Positions 10,659-20,792 of a stretch of 53,165 nt of DNA are shown piece by piece. The notes beneath the pieces are model-generated. The model did not search any database. It had not been told where the DNA came from and saw only the letters and a program-made list of their open reading frames with translations. How positions within the stretch are numbered: position 1 is the stretch's first letter; the number at the start of each line of letters is the position of its first letter. Source of the stretch: an uncultured Microbulbifer sp. (lineage in GTDB: Bacteria > Pseudomonadota > Gammaproteobacteria > Pseudomonadales > Cellvibrionaceae); the NCBI RefSeq assembly GCF_913055755.1, contig NZ_CAJXKH010000010.1:1-53165 (forward strand). Direction: 5' to 3'. A program made the position numbers and the translations under genes.

Positions 10659-11563
10659 GTACATTCTGGAGTGTTTGGGTAATTGTGCTCACCCTCACGA
10701 ATCTCGTACTGGTGACCTGGGTGCTTTTCGCCAACCGCAAGGTGGCGGTAGACGACCAGGAAGATCCGGAAAACCGCACTACCGGCCACATCTATGATGG
10801 CATCGAGGAGTACGACAACCCGCTGCCCAAGTGGTGGTTCCTGTTATTCGTCCTCACGCTGGTATTCTCTGCTGCCTACCTGGTGATCTACCCGGGTATG
10901 GGCAACTTCAAGGGTATTGCTGGCTGGACCTCTGTCGGTGCGCTGAAGTCGGATCAGGCCAAGGCGCAGGCGGAGTTCAAGGAAACCTTCGGCCAGTACG
11001 TAGACATGCCGATCGAACAAGTGGCCGAGAGTCGTGAGGCGCTGAAAATGGGCCAGCGGATTTTTGCCAACAACTGTGCGGTGTGCCACGGCGCTGACGG
11101 CGGCGGCAACTACGGTTTCCCGAACCTGACCGACAGCGACTGGCTGTACGGCGGTACCCCGGAAAAAATCCTCGAAACCCTGCACCAGGGGCGTCAGGGC
11201 CTGATGCCACCACAGGGTCCGGTGATCGGTGAAGAAGGGGTCAAGAACGCGGCCGAATATGTTCTGAGCATGAATGGGCTCGAGCACGATGCCGCTATGG
11301 CTGCCGAAGGCAAGAAGGTGTTCGGTACCGTATGCATGGCCTGTCACGGAATGGACGGCAAGGGCAACCAGGCCCTGGGTGCCCCCAACCTGACCGACAA
11401 CATCTGGCTCTATGGCGGCAGCCGCGAAGAAATCCGCCACACCATCCGTGGTGGTCGCAGTAACCAGATGCCTGCGCAGAAGGAAAAGCTGCGGGAAGAC
11501 AAGATTCGCCTGGTTGCGGCCTATGTCTACAGTCTGTCCCGCCAGGAAGAAGTTCAGCAGTAA
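10655..11563 (+). CDS. ccoP: cbb3-type cytochrome c oxidase subunit III (dihaem)
   Basis: CcoP is the dihaem cytochrome c that accepts electrons from soluble or membrane donors. The 302-residue protein has two N-terminal helices (about 5-25 and 60-80) around a linker containing DGIEEYDNPLPKWW, which is diagnostic for the family. Two c-type domains carry CAVCH (about 145) and CMACH (about 230). A C-terminal stretch holds the QMPAQ methionine region. It overlaps ccoQ by four bases. Confidence 0.97.
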   Translation: MSTFWSVWVIVLTLTNLVLVTWVLFANRKVAVDDQEDPENRTTGHIYDGIEEYDNPLPKWWFLLFVLTLVFSAAYLVIYPGMGNFKGIAGWTSVGALKSDQAKAQAEFKETFGQYVDMPIEQVAESREALKMGQRIFANNCAVCHGADGGGNYGFPNLTDSDWLYGGTPEKILETLHQGRQGLMPPQGPVIGEEGVKNAAEYVLSMNGLEHDAAMAAEGKKVFGTVCMACHGMDGKGNQALGAPNLTDNIWLYGGSREEIRHTIRGGRSNQMPAQKEKLREDKIRLVAAYVYSLSRQEEVQQ

Positions 11564-11579
11564 GCTGGCTGATAAAAGG

Positions 11580-11606
11580 ATGAGTGGCGGCCTGGCCGTC
11601 ACTCAT
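11580..11606. repeat. Hairpin between ccoP and ccoG
   Basis: ATGAGTG and CACTCAT pair outside a smaller CGG/CCG stem, 16 bases past ccoP. No T run follows, so it may mark the structural-subunit message end or partially insulate ccoG rather than fully terminate. Confidence 0.45.
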
Positions 11607-11700
11607 TTCGCCGGGAAGGGCACCGCAGGGAAGAATAACAAGCCTCATTGCAACGACTGCAGTTACCGTCCCGATCATTATTTCGGGTAAGTGAGGTTTT

Positions 11701-13116
<1,416 letters not shown>

Positions 13117-13140
13117 GCAGTATCAGGTGGTTAACAGAAC

Positions 13141-13695
13141 ATGGTGAATGTGCAGGTGAGTCAGCAGCCGGACAACAATCAAGCCCCGCGCCCCTGGTAC
13201 CGGGAGATCTGGTTCTGGCTGGTGATGGCGCCGCTGGTACTGGTGGTGATCATGTCCGCCATCATGGTATCCGTCGCCGTGCGGTACGGTGACGATACCG
13301 TGAGTGACACCTACTACAAAGACAGCCGCATGTACCACTATATGGCGCACCAGGACCAGCGTGCGGCGGAGCTGGACATGGCCGGGTTGTTGCAGTTCGA
13401 CCCCGGCGAGCGCACGGTTTCCCTGCAGCTGAAAGGGAATATCGATTATCCCGAGCAATTGCTACTTACCCTGAGTCACCCGGTGGAGGCAGATCTGGAC
13501 GCCCATATCGTGCTCGATATGCTGGCGCCCGGCCGCTACCGCGGCACCCTGGAGCAGGCGCTGCAGCACCGCTGGTACCTGCAGCTGTCTCCGGAACTCG
13601 ACCCCGCCCAGCACGAGAAAGCCGAGTGGCGCCTTAAGGGTGAAATCAACTTCAATCTCGGCAATGGAGCGCCGCTGAACCCCGCCGTCCAATGA
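13141..13695 (+). CDS. ccoH: cbb3 oxidase accessory protein CcoH (FixH family)
   Basis: CcoH is a single-helix membrane protein needed for cbb3 assembly or stability. This 184-residue protein has a helix at about 25-50, followed by VAVRYGDDTVSDTYYKDSR, which is typical of FixH, and a periplasmic beta-rich domain. It lies 24 bases after ccoG and overlaps ccoI by four bases. The family is diverse in sequence, so position carries part of the assignment. Confidence 0.88.
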   Translation: MVNVQVSQQPDNNQAPRPWYREIWFWLVMAPLVLVVIMSAIMVSVAVRYGDDTVSDTYYKDSRMYHYMAHQDQRAAELDMAGLLQFDPGERTVSLQLKGNIDYPEQLLLTLSHPVEADLDAHIVLDMLAPGRYRGTLEQALQHRWYLQLSPELDPAQHEKAEWRLKGEINFNLGNGAPLNPAVQ

Positions 13696-16223
13696 GCGAC
13701 TTTCCGGGAAACCCTCCGCAGGCGGAGACCTCTGCCTGCGACTGCTTTCACTGCGGCCTGCCGGTTGCCGAAGGCAGCCGCTATTCCGTCCGCATCAACG
13801 GCGTCGATCGCCCCATGTGCTGCCCCGGTTGTGAGGCAGTGGCGGGAGCCATCGTCGCCGGTGGCCTGGATAACTTCTACCGCTACCGCGAACGCAGCAA
13901 CGAAAGGCCCGATAGCGACAGCGCGGACGGGCGCTGGGCGGCTTACGACCTGGCAGATGTCCAGAGCGGCTTTGTGCGCGACGCGGAAACCCCGGGCGAG
14001 TCTGGTCAGCGCCGAATTGCCAGCCTGCTGGTGGGCGGCATTACCTGCGCTGCCTGTGTGTGGCTGATCGAAAAGCACCTGGGGCAGATCCCCGGGGTGG
14101 AAAAGGTTTCGGTCAATGCCAGCACCCAGCGCGCGCAGATCCTGTTCGCGGCCGATCGGGTGCCGGTGAGCCGGCTGTTTGCCGCACTGGCCGAGATCGG
14201 CTACAGACCGGCAGCGCCCCCGGCGTCCAACAGCGAGCAACTGATTCAGAATGAGCGGCGGGCAGCCATGCGTCGCCTGGGGGTCGCAGGGCTCGGCACC
14301 ATGCAGGTGATGATGTTTGCCATCGCGCTCTACTTTGGTGCCAGCGAGGGGATCGAACAGCAGTTCGAGCAGTTTTTCCGCTGGGTGTCGCTGGTGGTGG
14401 CGACACCGGTGGTGTGTTACGCAGCGCAGCCATTCTTTGCCGCGGCCTGGCGGGCGCTGGGCACCCGGCACCTGACCATGGACGTCCCTGTCTCGCTGGC
14501 CATCGGCCTGGCCTACGGCGCCAGCGTCTACGCCACGGTATTCGGGACCGGTGAGGTGTATTTCGAATCCGTTTCCATGTTCACGTTTTTTCTGTTGCTG
14601 GGGCGCTCGGTAGAGATGCGCGCGCGACACCGCGCCGGTCTCGCCAGTGGTGGCCTGGCACAGCTGCTGCCGCTGGCGGCGCTGCGATTGCCCCCGCACG
14701 CGGGCTCGGATGGCGGCCTCGCGGAGGCAGATTTCGAGTCGGTGCCCACCGCCGCGTTGAAGGTGGGCGATCACATATTGCTGCGGCCCGGCGACACCAT
14801 TGCCGCCGATGGCGAAGTGACCGAAGGGGAGAGCGGTGTCGACGAATCCCTGTTGAGTGGCGAGGCCGCACTGCAGCAGAAAGCCGTCGGCAGCCCGGTG
14901 TTTGCCGGTAGCGTCAATGGCGATTCTTCCCTGGTTGTGCGGGTCACCGCCGCCGGCGCCGGCACCCGGTTGTCGGCGATCGAGCGCCTGGTGGAGTCCG
15001 CGCAGCTGGAAAAACCCGCGCAGGTTGCGCTGGCGGACCGGATTGCCGGGCGTTTTGTCGCTGCGGTATTGCTGATCTCGGTGGCGGCGTTCGTATTCTG
15101 GTGGCAGCGGGCGCCGGAGGATGCGTTCTGGATTGCGTTGTCGGTGCTGGTGGTGACCTGTCCCTGCGCACTGTCGCTGGCGACACCGGCGGCACTGGCG
15201 GCGGCGACACTGCGCTTGCAGGAACTGGGGCTGCTGGTAGCGCGCGGCCATGTGCTGGAAGCGCTGCCGGGGATTCCCCGGGTAGTATTCGACAAGACCG
15301 GCACCCTCACCGAGGGCGAACCCCGCCTGTCGCATATTCAGGTACTGCGCGACAGTGTGACCGAGGAGCGCGCCCGGGATATCGCGGCGGCGCTGGAGTC
15401 CCGCAACAATCACCCCCTGGCGCGGGCTTTCCGCCCCTGGTCCGGCAAACTGCGCGCCAGCGGACTGCAGTCGCTCACCGGTCGCGGGGTACAGGGCGAG
15501 ATTGACGGCACCCGTTTCCGCCTGGGACGCGCGGATTTTGCCTGCGAGGGGACACAATGCCCGCAGCCCGTATCCCACCCATCACGGCAGGGGCAGTGGC
15601 TGATGCTGGCGGATGAACAGGGGCCACTTGCCTGGTTCGGGCTCGGCGATGCGGTGCGCCCGTCCGCGGTGCCTGCAGTGGCGCAGTTGCAGGGCGAAGG
15701 GCTGAGCACCACACTGCTGAGCGGGGACCAGTCTGCAGAAGTCGCGCGGTTGGCAAAGCTGACCGGCATGGCCGACTTCACCGCTGGTGCCGCGCCGGAA
15801 GAGAAGCTGTCTCAGGTTCAGCGCGCCCAGGCACAGGGGGAGCGCCTGCTGATGGTGGGCGACGGTATCAATGATGTACCGGTGCTGTCTGGCGCCGATG
15901 TGTCGGTGGCGATGATGTCCGCCGCGGACCTGGCCCAGTCCCGCGCCGATGCGATTCTGTTGCAGGGCGACCTGCAGGCGCTGCCGCGGGCCTTTGCATT
16001 GGCGCGCAAGTGTCGCACAATTATTCGCCAGAATCTGGCGTGGGCAGTGCTCTATAACCTGCTGGCACTGCCGCTGGCCTTTATGGGCCTGGTGCCGCCC
16101 TGGGCGGCGGCGGTGGGTATGTCCCTGAGCTCCCTGATCGTGGTGCTCAACGCCCTGCGCCTGTCCCGCTGGCAGCCCGCCGTCGAGGTGCCGGCCGCAA
16201 CCGGATCGGTTGCCACTGCCTGA
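13692..16223 (+). CDS. ccoI: Copper-transporting P1B-type ATPase CcoI (FixI)
   Basis: CcoI exports copper across the inner membrane for the CuB centre of cbb3 oxidase. The 843-residue protein has an N-terminal Cys-rich metal-binding region (CFHCGLPV and CCPGCEAV, about 17-50), then a CAAC heavy-metal-associated domain (GGITCAACVW, about 118). The membrane CPC motif is in TCPCALSL, the phosphorylated Asp in DKTGTLTEGE, the HP motif in NNHPLA and the hinge in MVGDGINDVP. The second Cys-pair region ahead of the HMA domain is typical of FixI. It overlaps ccoH by four bases. Confidence 0.95.
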   Translation: MSDFPGNPPQAETSACDCFHCGLPVAEGSRYSVRINGVDRPMCCPGCEAVAGAIVAGGLDNFYRYRERSNERPDSDSADGRWAAYDLADVQSGFVRDAETPGESGQRRIASLLVGGITCAACVWLIEKHLGQIPGVEKVSVNASTQRAQILFAADRVPVSRLFAALAEIGYRPAAPPASNSEQLIQNERRAAMRRLGVAGLGTMQVMMFAIALYFGASEGIEQQFEQFFRWVSLVVATPVVCYAAQPFFAAAWRALGTRHLTMDVPVSLAIGLAYGASVYATVFGTGEVYFESVSMFTFFLLLGRSVEMRARHRAGLASGGLAQLLPLAALRLPPHAGSDGGLAEADFESVPTAALKVGDHILLRPGDTIAADGEVTEGESGVDESLLSGEAALQQKAVGSPVFAGSVNGDSSLVVRVTAAGAGTRLSAIERLVESAQLEKPAQVALADRIAGRFVAAVLLISVAAFVFWWQRAPEDAFWIALSVLVVTCPCALSLATPAALAAATLRLQELGLLVARGHVLEALPGIPRVVFDKTGTLTEGEPRLSHIQVLRDSVTEERARDIAAALESRNNHPLARAFRPWSGKLRASGLQSLTGRGVQGEIDGTRFRLGRADFACEGTQCPQPVSHPSRQGQWLMLADEQGPLAWFGLGDAVRPSAVPAVAQLQGEGLSTTLLSGDQSAEVARLAKLTGMADFTAGAAPEEKLSQVQRAQAQGERLLMVGDGINDVPVLSGADVSVAMMSAADLAQSRADAILLQGDLQALPRAFALARKCRTIIRQNLAWAVLYNLLALPLAFMGLVPPWAAAVGMSLSSLIVVLNALRLSRWQPAVEVPAATGSVATA

Positions 16224-16256
16224 AAATCTTGAGCACAACACTTCAAAGGTAAAACT

Positions 16257-16487
16257 GTGGACAGTATTTTTCTGCTGGTCCCCATCGTTATCGTTTTTAT
16301 TGTCATCGCGGTAAAGCTGTTTTTCTGGGCCGTGAACAGCGGCCAGTACGATGACCTGGAGACCGAGGGGCGCCGCATCCTGTTTGATGATGACCTCCCC
16401 GAGGAGTCCCATCCGGAGGCCGATACCGGGTCGGCGGAAGACGACCAGCAACATCACCAACAACACCACCAGAACAACAAACCGTAG
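16257..16487 (+). CDS. ccoS: cbb3 oxidase assembly protein CcoS
   Basis: CcoS is a small helix protein needed to insert redox cofactors into cbb3 oxidase. This 76-residue protein has one helix (about 4-24), then the family hallmark FFWAVNSGQYDDLE and ILFDDD. The tail is rich in His and Gln (QQHHQQHHQ), which might bind copper. Start is GTG 16257. It sits between ccoI and the SafE-like gene with short gaps. Confidence 0.92.
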   Translation: MDSIFLLVPIVIVFIVIAVKLFFWAVNSGQYDDLETEGRRILFDDDLPEESHPEADTGSAEDDQQHHQQHHQNNKP

Positions 16488-16498
16488 GCGGAGTCGCA

Positions 16499-17287
16499 AT
16501 GGAGCAATGGGGATTTGTGGCCGCGGCACTGGCTATCGGTTTTTTTGGCAGTAGCCACTGTGTCGGCATGTGCGGTGGTATCTCCGGCGCGCTGGGTATG
16601 GCGGTGCCGGGGCAGAAACCCGCGTGGGCGCAATTGATCGGCTACTCCACCGGGCGGGTGGCCAGCTATACCCTGATGGGCCTGCTGGCGGGATTGCTGG
16701 GCGCCTATATCGCCACTGACCTGGCAGCCAGCCTGGCGCCATTGCGGGTGATCGCGGGCCTGATGCTGGTAGCAATGGCGCTGTATCTCGCCGACTGGTG
16801 GCGCGGCCTGGTGTGGCTGGAGCGCGGCGGGGCCTATCTCTGGCGCTATCTGCAGCCGCTCTCCCGCGGCCTGCTGCCGGTGCGTTCCGCGCCGCAGGCG
16901 GTAGCGTTAGGCGCACTCTGGGGCTGGCTGCCCTGCGGCCTGGTATACAGTGCGCTGACTTTCGCCCTGGCCCAGGGCAGTGCGCCGAATGCGGCACTGG
17001 CCATGCTGGCTTTTGGCCTGGGCACGGTGCCGGCGGTACTGGCAACTGGCGCCGCCGCAGCCAGACTGCGCAAGCTGGTGCAGAAGCCCGGTGTGCGCCT
17101 GCTGATGGCGCTGCTGGTGCTGTTGTTCGGCCTCTGGACCATCTGGGGGGGCAGCCAGCACGGGGCTCACGGGGCTCACGGTGCTCAAGGTACTCACAAT
17201 ACTCACAATAGCCACCAGCAGGGCGCGGCAGAGTCGGCGCAACCCGCGGAAACTGCGGATCCGCACTCCCATCATCACCGTCACTAG
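16499..17287 (+). CDS. SafE/TauE-like membrane protein with His-rich tail
   Basis: This 262-residue polytopic protein has six or so helices. The family motif FFGSSHCVGMCGGI is in the first helix and GWLPCGLVYSAL in the middle, the pattern of the DsbD/UreH-like family often found behind ccoS. Cys residues in both motifs suggest metal or thiol-redox work in oxidase assembly; this is inference from position and motif. The C-terminal 45 residues are packed with His (GAHGAHGAQGTHNTHNSH and a final HSHHHRH), a likely metal-binding tail coded by a short repeat. It lies 11 bases after ccoS, so it is probably the last gene of the cluster. Confidence 0.8.
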   Translation: MEQWGFVAAALAIGFFGSSHCVGMCGGISGALGMAVPGQKPAWAQLIGYSTGRVASYTLMGLLAGLLGAYIATDLAASLAPLRVIAGLMLVAMALYLADWWRGLVWLERGGAYLWRYLQPLSRGLLPVRSAPQAVALGALWGWLPCGLVYSALTFALAQGSAPNAALAMLAFGLGTVPAVLATGAAAARLRKLVQKPGVRLLMALLVLLFGLWTIWGGSQHGAHGAHGAQGTHNTHNSHQQGAAESAQPAETADPHSHHHRH

Positions 17288-17412
17288 ATGCCGGCGGAGG
17301 CCGGGGCATGGATGCGCGCGCCGCTAAGCGGTAAACTGGCAAGATCCTGAATTTTGGTCAGGCCGCTTTGCGGGCTGGCCAGTGTGCACACTGCTTGTCA
17401 GTTGGATCGACG

Positions 17413-18879
17413 ATGAAGAAAAATAAAAAAAACACCGGGAAGGGCCGTCGCTCTCCCGGTAATCCGGACAGCGCAACTACCAGCGCGACACCTACCAGCG
17501 CGACAACCACCTCGAGCGGGTCGCCCGCGTTACCGCCACAGGCGCCAACCCGTATCTGGATCAACCTGATTGCCCTGGGTATCTCCCTGGCCGCGGTCTG
17601 GTGGCTGCGGGAGTACGGTCAGCACCTGGCGGTGCGCACCGAGGCGCTGGTGGTTGTTTCCCTGGCGCTGGCGCTGCCGATCATCCTGCTGGAGTGGTGG
17701 TTCCTGAAGCCGTACCGCAATGCCTCTGCCGGCCTCGACTTCCGGCGCCGCAACCACAGCCTGGCCCGCACCGCGGTCAAGTTGCTCGGGTTTTACCTCA
17801 GTGTGGGCTCGGTCGCATTCGTCTACTGGCTGTTCCCGGAATATCACGGGTCTTTTTACAACAACTACTTCGCCGTGGTGTGGGCGGTACTGCCCTGGTG
17901 GATGCTGCTGGCGGTGCCGTATTTTTACCTGGTGGACGGGGCCATGCAGAGCCCGAAAGATGCCTACTGGCAACTGGGTTCCTGGCTGTTGGGTTTGCTG
18001 CTGCCGGGGTCCCGCAGCGGTATTTCCGGGCGCGCCATCGGCCAGCTGTACCTGGGGTGGCTGGTCAAGCTGTTCTTCCTGCCGCTGATGTTTGTCTACA
18101 TGGGCAACAACCTGAATACCCTGCTCAATTTTGATCTGACCCGGCTGGTGGGCAGTTTCAAGGCGGTGTTCGATTTCACCTTCAATTTCCTGTTCTACAT
18201 CGACCTGCTATTCGTCACCGTGGGCTATGTGTGCACGCTGAGGTTGTTCGACTCCCACATCCGCACCGCGGAACCCAGCTTCCTGGGCTGGGGGGTGGCT
18301 CTGATCAGCTACCAGCCGTTCTGGAGCATGTTTTCCGGTAACTATCTCAAATACGATGAGGGTCCCGCGTGGGGTTACTGGTTCTGGAATACTCCGGCGA
18401 TGTACGGGATCTGGGGCGGCATCATTCTGTTGCTGATCGGGATCTATGTGTGGGCGAGCATTCCCTTCGGTATCCGCTTCTCCAACCTGACCCATCGCGG
18501 CATCCTCACCAACGGCCCTTATCGCTACACCAAACACCCGGCGTATGTCAGCAAAAACCTCTCCTGGTGGATGATCTCCATGCCGTTCATGGTGAGCGCA
18601 TCAGCGCCGGAAGCGCTGCGGCACTCGCTGCTGCTGTTGCTGGTGAATTTCGTGTACTTCATGCGCGCGCGCACCGAGGAGCGGCACCTGTCGTGGGACC
18701 CGGATTACGTGGCTTACGCCAACTATATTGGTGAGCGCGGGGTATTTGCGTTTTTGGGGCGCTGGCTCCCGGCACTGCAGTTTGCCCCGGGTCGGCTGTT
18801 CAATACTGCCGGGGCGGCCACTCACCCGGAAAGCCCGGTTGCCGACCCTAGGGGGCCGGAAGCCGCTTCCGCGACCTGA
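17413..18879 (+). CDS. Isoprenylcysteine methyltransferase-like membrane protein
   Basis: This 488-residue protein has about nine helices. The C-terminal part carries the ICMT/PEMT-type signature: a GPYRYTKHPAYVSKNL segment (about 370-390) and RARTEERHL with the Glu pair near 430, known to bind S-adenosylmethionine in this superfamily. The substrate is unknown and may be a membrane lipid or quinone-like molecule. The N-terminus is Lys-rich and then Ser/Thr-rich (NPDSATTSATPTSATTTSS). ATG 17413 is chosen over an in-frame start at 17368. It stands between the oxidase cluster and a glycosyltransferase operon, with no terminator seen on either side. Confidence 0.7.
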   Translation: MKKNKKNTGKGRRSPGNPDSATTSATPTSATTTSSGSPALPPQAPTRIWINLIALGISLAAVWWLREYGQHLAVRTEALVVVSLALALPIILLEWWFLKPYRNASAGLDFRRRNHSLARTAVKLLGFYLSVGSVAFVYWLFPEYHGSFYNNYFAVVWAVLPWWMLLAVPYFYLVDGAMQSPKDAYWQLGSWLLGLLLPGSRSGISGRAIGQLYLGWLVKLFFLPLMFVYMGNNLNTLLNFDLTRLVGSFKAVFDFTFNFLFYIDLLFVTVGYVCTLRLFDSHIRTAEPSFLGWGVALISYQPFWSMFSGNYLKYDEGPAWGYWFWNTPAMYGIWGGIILLLIGIYVWASIPFGIRFSNLTHRGILTNGPYRYTKHPAYVSKNLSWWMISMPFMVSASAPEALRHSLLLLLVNFVYFMRARTEERHLSWDPDYVAYANYIGERGVFAFLGRWLPALQFAPGRLFNTAGAATHPESPVADPRGPEAASAT

Positions 18880-18925
18880 TACCCAACCAGCTCCCGCCCG
18901 GGTTACCGCGGGCCACAGGGCGAGA

Positions 18926-20392
18926 ATGACCATGCTGTTGAAAGTAACTCAAGATTTCTCTGCAGCGGCGCGGCTGCAGTCGCTGGCACTGCGGCTGGAC
19001 CGGCGCACGCTGCTCTACGGACTGTGTTACCTGCTGATTGCGCTGGGTATCTGGCTGCGTATCGAGCACATATTTACCTACAACCCCATCGACCATATCT
19101 GGAGCGATACCCAGCGCCACTGGGAGCAGGGCACCGAAGCGCTGCGCCGGGACCCGATGTCGATGACCGACCCGGTGCTGTACCAGATCTATATCGGCAT
19201 GCTCGGCAAGTTGACGCTGGGGGAGCCATTGCTGGTCGGCCTGTACACCGTGCTGCTGGCCTGTCTGACACCCTGGATCTGGTATCGCTTCGCCCGCGAG
19301 CTGCTGCCGCGGCGGCGCTTGCTGGCTACCGCTATCTGGGCGACGTTGTCGTTACTGCCTTCCTGGATCAGTATCTACGCCTACTTCATGCAGGAAACCC
19401 TGCTGTTGCCACTGCTGGGCGCTGCGCTTTACGCCAGCTGGCGCTGTCGCCGCAAACAGACCATGGCGAGTTTCCTGCTGATGGTACTGCTGTGGATTCT
19501 CGCCGGGCTGACCCGCGGCATCGCCATCCCACTGGCGGCAGTGGTGACGACGTGGCTGTGGCTGGCACAGCCGCAGAAACTGGCAAAGGCCGGCTACAGT
19601 CTCGCGTTGCTGACCTTGATGCTCGGGCCACTGGCCTACCGTAGCCATGTCACCATGCAGATGATTTCGCCTCACGGCATCGGCAAGCTGGTGGGCCTGT
19701 ATATGCGCTCTGGCAAGCGCGAGATTCACATCCATTACAGCCACGCTGGTGCCAACTGGAATTACTGGTTTGGCTCGCCGTCGACCGGTGAGAAGCCCCT
19801 GGCACCGCTGTCGGACTGGACCACTGCGCGCAGCGGGCGGGTGAGCGCACGCATTCGTATCGAACAGGGCGCCGCCGATTGGGAGCGCGCCCAGGCCAAC
19901 TATCCGCTGACATTGTCTCGTTACGCCTGGCTGACCGGGGAGAACCTGGTTTACCTGTTTTTTGGTTCTTCCTGGCCGGATAACAACCGCGCGCGCTGGC
20001 TGGAAAACCTGAACCACCACAGTCGCTGGCTGTGGGCCCCGCTAACCCTGGTGTTGCTGATTTGGACCGCAGTCTACTGGCGCCGCCTCAAAGGTCAGCG
20101 CATGCTGCCGAGCCTGTTGCTGACCTGGATACTGGTGCAGGGGCTGCTGCCAATTGCAGTCAATGAGGGGCGTTACCGCAAACCGGCGGAAGGGCTGATC
20201 CTGGTACAGGTGGCGCTGATGCTGGCGGTGCGCCGGCGCAGTGAAGCGGGCGAGAAAGGTACCAGTGCCGCGCGGGATTCTGAATTTGTGCCGCTGGATA
20301 TACCGCCGATTACCATTGCCTCGGCGGCCGTTGCCGATGCCGGGGCAGGTTCCAATACACAACACGGGGTGAAGGGCGATGTCCCCGCCTGA
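18926..20392 (+). CDS. Polytopic membrane glycosyltransferase-like protein (GT-C type)
   Basis: This 488-residue protein has about ten helices. An N-terminal loop contains DHIWSDTQRHWEQG, where the first Asp fits the acidic residue GT-C enzymes (PMT/ArnT type) place in the first outside loop. Such enzymes move sugars from polyprenyl-phosphate donors to acceptors outside the inner membrane. The specific acceptor cannot be read. The start ATG 18926 follows GCGAGA; a longer in-frame reading overlaps the previous gene and is unlikely. It overlaps gtrA by 14 bases, which overlaps gtrB by four, giving one operon. Confidence 0.65.
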   Translation: MTMLLKVTQDFSAAARLQSLALRLDRRTLLYGLCYLLIALGIWLRIEHIFTYNPIDHIWSDTQRHWEQGTEALRRDPMSMTDPVLYQIYIGMLGKLTLGEPLLVGLYTVLLACLTPWIWYRFARELLPRRRLLATAIWATLSLLPSWISIYAYFMQETLLLPLLGAALYASWRCRRKQTMASFLLMVLLWILAGLTRGIAIPLAAVVTTWLWLAQPQKLAKAGYSLALLTLMLGPLAYRSHVTMQMISPHGIGKLVGLYMRSGKREIHIHYSHAGANWNYWFGSPSTGEKPLAPLSDWTTARSGRVSARIRIEQGAADWERAQANYPLTLSRYAWLTGENLVYLFFGSSWPDNNRARWLENLNHHSRWLWAPLTLVLLIWTAVYWRRLKGQRMLPSLLLTWILVQGLLPIAVNEGRYRKPAEGLILVQVALMLAVRRRSEAGEKGTSAARDSEFVPLDIPPITIASAAVADAGAGSNTQHGVKGDVPA

Positions 20393-20792
20393 GCGCGCTT
20401 CAAGGTTAGGCCAGACAACGCAGCGGGTGCTGCGGTTTCTCGCCGTAGGCGGGAGTGCAACGGCATTGCAGTACGGCTTGCTGGTGCTGCTGGTTGAAGC
20501 TGCGGGCAGTGAAAAACTGCTCGCCGCAGTTGCGGCCTATGCACTCGCCGCCCTGGCGAATTACGCACTCAATTACTACTTCACCTTCTCTGCCAGCGGG
20601 CGGGTGGGGCACAGCCAGGCGCTGCCGCGATTCGTGTTTGTCGCGCTTGTCGGGCTGGCTATCAATACCCTGTGCTTTTCCCTGCTGCTGCCATTTGCGC
20701 ACTATCTGATAGCGCAGGTATGCGCGACGGCGGTGACATTGGCTTTCAATTTTCTCCTGCATCAATTCTGGATTTACGGGGTGCGCCCATGA
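20379..20792 (+). CDS. gtrA: GtrA-family membrane protein
   Basis: GtrA-family proteins have four helices and are thought to flip or present undecaprenyl-phosphate-linked sugars. This 137-residue protein begins its core with VLRFLAVGGSATALQYG, has ALANYALNYYFTF after the second helix, and ends in FLLHQFWIYGV, all typical. It is sandwiched, with overlaps, between a GT-C-like enzyme and a GtrB-like transferase. Together the three resemble the O-antigen-modifying gtr trio: donor synthesis, flipping and transfer. Confidence 0.87.
   Translation: MSPPERASRLGQTTQRVLRFLAVGGSATALQYGLLVLLVEAAGSEKLLAAVAAYALAALANYALNYYFTFSASGRVGHSQALPRFVFVALVGLAINTLCFSLLLPFAHYLIAQVCATAVTLAFNFLLHQFWIYGVRP

Noticed and set aside
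13536..15578. 680-codon minus-strand frame opposite ccoI
   Set aside because: Antisense shadow; ccoI is unmistakable on the other strand.
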